Below, in pieces: positions 6,365 through 7,843 of a stretch of 7,843 bases of DNA. The position numbers and the translations under genes are program-made. The stretch spans positions 33,497-41,339 of the forward strand of contig CAJUJV010000030.1 of NCBI GenBank assembly GCA_910586845.1, read 5' to 3'. The stretch's first letter is position 1, and each line of letters opens with the position of its first letter. This stretch comes from an uncultured Hungatella sp. (GTDB lineage Bacteria; Bacillota; Clostridia; Lachnospirales; Lachnospiraceae). A model generated the notes under the pieces. The model made no database searches, was not told the origin of the DNA, and was given only the letters and a program-made list of their open reading frames with translations.

Positions 6365-7129
6365 ATGAAACTGAATCGGACGACACAGAGAACTGTTGAG
6401 ATACTGAAACTGGTATCCAAGAACCCGGAAGGGATTACCCTGGATGACATATGCAGCCAGCTGTCTCTTCCCAAGACCAGCGCCTACGACATCATCACCA
6501 CTCTGGTGGAGATGGGTATGGCCAATGTAGAGAAAGGCCAGAAGCAGACCTATACCATCGGTCTGACGGCCTACAGGATCGGCATCAATTATACCAACAA
6601 CATGGATTTTCTGGAGGTTCTGGAGCCGGAGCTGAAGGCATTTTCCAGGACCGTGGGGAAGACCGTCTTTTTCGGAGTGCGGTCCGATCATGAGGTGGTC
6701 TATATCTGCAAGTTTGAGCCGGAGAACCCCATTATCACCACGGCCACCGTGGGTACCAAGAACCCTATGTACTGCACGTCTCTGGGGAAGGCGATCCTGG
6801 CCTACACGGACGAGGATACCAGACAGCAGGTGATGAACAGGATCACGTTCCGCAGAAAAACAGATAACACCATCATGACCAGGAAGGCTCTGGAGGCAGA
6901 GCTTGTGAAGGTCAGAGACCAGGGATATGCCCTGGATGCCCGGGAGATGGACGACCATATGGAGTGTGTGGGCGCGCCCGTATTCGGATCTGACAACAGC
7001 GTTGTGGGTGCCATCAGCGTGTCCAGCCTGTATAAACCGGGGGAAGATTATGACGCGCTGGGGCGGATGGTCTGCCAGAAAGCGGAAGAAGTATCCAGAT
7101 TATTGGGATTTTTGGGAAAAAAATCATAA
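6365..7129 (+). CDS. IclR-family transcriptional regulator
   Basis: A 254-residue protein with the IclR layout. An N-terminal winged helix-turn-helix covers about 5-65, with the helix-turn-helix at roughly 25-47 (TLDDICSQLSLPKTSAYDII). The effector-binding domain covers about 75-250 and includes CTSLGKAILAY and a YALDAREMDDHMECVGAPVF segment typical of the family. GGGAGG at 6351-6356 lies 8 bases before the ATG at 6365; an ATG at 6358 is out of frame. The gene follows uxaA after 88 bases with no clear promoter or terminator between, so it is probably in the uxaA transcript. It probably senses a pathway intermediate such as 2-keto-3-deoxygluconate, as IclR-type KdgR does, and controls uxaA and the aldolase gene. 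The effector and sites are inferred. The aldolase promoter starts 7 bases after the stop codon. Confidence 0.92.
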   Translation: MKLNRTTQRTVEILKLVSKNPEGITLDDICSQLSLPKTSAYDIITTLVEMGMANVEKGQKQTYTIGLTAYRIGINYTNNMDFLEVLEPELKAFSRTVGKTVFFGVRSDHEVVYICKFEPENPIITTATVGTKNPMYCTSLGKAILAYTDEDTRQQVMNRITFRRKTDNTIMTRKALEAELVKVRDQGYALDAREMDDHMECVGAPVFGSDNSVVGAISVSSLYKPGEDYDALGRMVCQKAEEVSRLLGFLGKKS

Positions 7130-7135
7130 ACCCTA

Positions 7136-7164
7136 TTGACAAACCGGAGGGAAACGGTTACTAT
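7136..7164 (+). promoter_or_regulatory. Probable promoter of the aldolase gene
   Basis: TTGACA (7136-7141) is a perfect -35. The best -10 at 17 bases is TACTAT (7159-7164), four of six consensus bases. No terminator separates it from the IclR gene, so the aldolase may also be read through from the uxaA promoter. The weak -10 is the uncertain part. Confidence 0.6.
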
Positions 7165-7177
7165 TCTAGTATAAGAA

Positions 7178-7210
7178 TCGTGTTTACGAAGACAATTCGT
7201 ATATACGAAT
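7178..7210. promoter_or_regulatory. Tandem related palindromes (candidate operators) before the aldolase gene
   Basis: ATTCGTATATACGAAT (7195-7210) is a perfect 16-base palindrome. TCGT-GTTT-ACGA (7178-7189) upstream is a second copy of the same CGT-N4-ACG pattern, with centres 19 bases apart. Both lie between the predicted promoter and the ribosome binding site, where a bound repressor would block transcription. The IclR protein encoded just upstream is the nearest candidate; a GntR-family protein is another. The repeats are seen directly; their binding partner is inferred. Confidence 0.6.
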
Positions 7211-7229
7211 AATAAAGGAGAGAAAAGCC

Positions 7230-7843
7230 ATGAAAAAAGAACAGGTATTAGCAAGAATGAAGGAGGACTGCCTTGTTGCCGTTGTGCGTGCAAAGAATCT
7301 GGAGCAGGGCGAGAAAGTAGTTGACGCCATCATCGAAGGCGGGATCAACTTCATCGAGATCACCATGACCATGGACGAGGGCAACCCCATCGAATTCATC
7401 GCAGCCATGGTGAAGAAGTACAAGAACAATGACAAGGTAGTCATCGGAGCAGGTACGGTTCTTGATCCGGAGACAGCCAGACAGGTGATCCTGGCAGGCG
7501 CCAACTATGTAGTGAGCCCGGGCCTGAACGTAGACACCATCAGACTGTGCAACCGCTACAGAGTTCCCATGCTTCCCGGCGTCATGACTCCTACAGAAGC
7601 CATCACCGCCATGGAAGCCGGCTGCGACATCATCAAGATCTTCCCCGGCAACATCGTGGGACCGGCAGCCATCAGCTCCTTCAAGGGCCCCCTTCCCCAG
7701 GGCGAGTTCATGCCGTCCGGCGGTGTGGATGTGGACAACGTGGACAAATGGATCAAGGCAGGCGCTTATGCGGTAGGTACTGGAAGCAGTTTGACAAAAG
7801 GCGCTAAGACCGGTGATTTTGCGGCAGTTACGGCAAAGGCAAA
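7230..7843 (+). CDS. eda: KDPG/KHG aldolase, 3' end outside window
   Basis: The first 204 residues of a class I aldolase (2-keto-3-deoxy-6-phosphogluconate / 4-hydroxy-2-oxoglutarate aldolase, usual length about 205-215). It splits KDPG to pyruvate and glyceraldehyde 3-phosphate. Lys136 in DIIKIFPG (133-140) is the Schiff-base lysine, and Glu43 in FIEITMT matches the catalytic Glu45 of E. coli Eda. GAGT (73-76), SPGL (96-99), PGVMTPTEA (116-124), the phosphate-binding PSGGV (162-166) and VGTGSSL (182-188) are all in place. AAAGGAG at 7214-7220 stands 9 bases before the ATG. The frame is open to the last base; only the final few residues should be missing. With uxaA it forms the lower part of a hexuronate/sugar-acid route; the 2-keto-3-deoxygluconate kinase expected between the two enzymes is not in the window and may lie downstream. 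Assignment is firm. Confidence 0.94.
   Translation, partial: MKKEQVLARMKEDCLVAVVRAKNLEQGEKVVDAIIEGGINFIEITMTMDEGNPIEFIAAMVKKYKNNDKVVIGAGTVLDPETARQVILAGANYVVSPGLNVDTIRLCNRYRVPMLPGVMTPTEAITAMEAGCDIIKIFPGNIVGPAAISSFKGPLPQGEFMPSGGVDVDNVDKWIKAGAYAVGTGSSLTKGAKTGDFAAVTAKA

Overview
The window looks like a chromosomal segment of a Firmicute, most likely a Clostridia/Lachnospiraceae-type gut anaerobe. The grounds are moderately GC-rich coding sequence, strong GGAGG-type ribosome binding sites, consensus sigma-A promoters, a CcpA/LacI-type operator and the families present. This placement is inference; there is no rRNA or other marker gene. All seven genes lie on the + strand and each has a plausible protein family.

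Left part (1-1940): the C-terminal half of a flotillin/SPFH membrane-scaffold protein runs off the left edge. It is followed 29 bases later by a MupG-family (DUF871, GH170) protein, the family that contains the 6-phospho-N-acetylmuramidase of cell-wall recycling. A long nested hairpin closes this unit. Next (2013-2618) comes a reading frame that reads as the effector-binding half of a LysR-type regulator. It has no DNA-binding domain, no ribosome binding site, a stop codon directly before its first ATG and an apparent internal deletion, so it is probably a pseudogene.

Middle (2626-4569): a self-contained unit with a perfect-hexamer promoter, a lipoprotein and a textbook terminator. The lipoprotein joins an FMN-binding (covalent flavinylation) domain to a fumarate-reductase-like FAD domain. 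Several residues that define the fumarate active site appear to be missing, so its electron acceptor is probably not fumarate. This is the most interesting protein here.

Right part (4573-7843): sugar-acid catabolism. A UxaA-family altronate (hexonate) dehydratase, an IclR-family regulator and a KDPG/KHG aldolase (cut by the right edge) follow one another. Altronate dehydratase makes 2-keto-3-deoxygluconate; after phosphorylation (kinase not in the window) the aldolase splits it to pyruvate and glyceraldehyde 3-phosphate. The uxaA promoter carries a perfect 14-bp cre/LacI-type palindrome just downstream of its -10, and a second perfect inverted repeat upstream of its -35. The aldolase has its own promoter followed by two related palindromes. 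These are candidate binding sites for CcpA and for the local IclR protein.

No tRNA, rRNA, CRISPR array, insertion sequence or phage gene was seen. No wholly unknown multi-gene system is evident; the novelty candidates are the altered flavoprotein and the layered regulatory sites.
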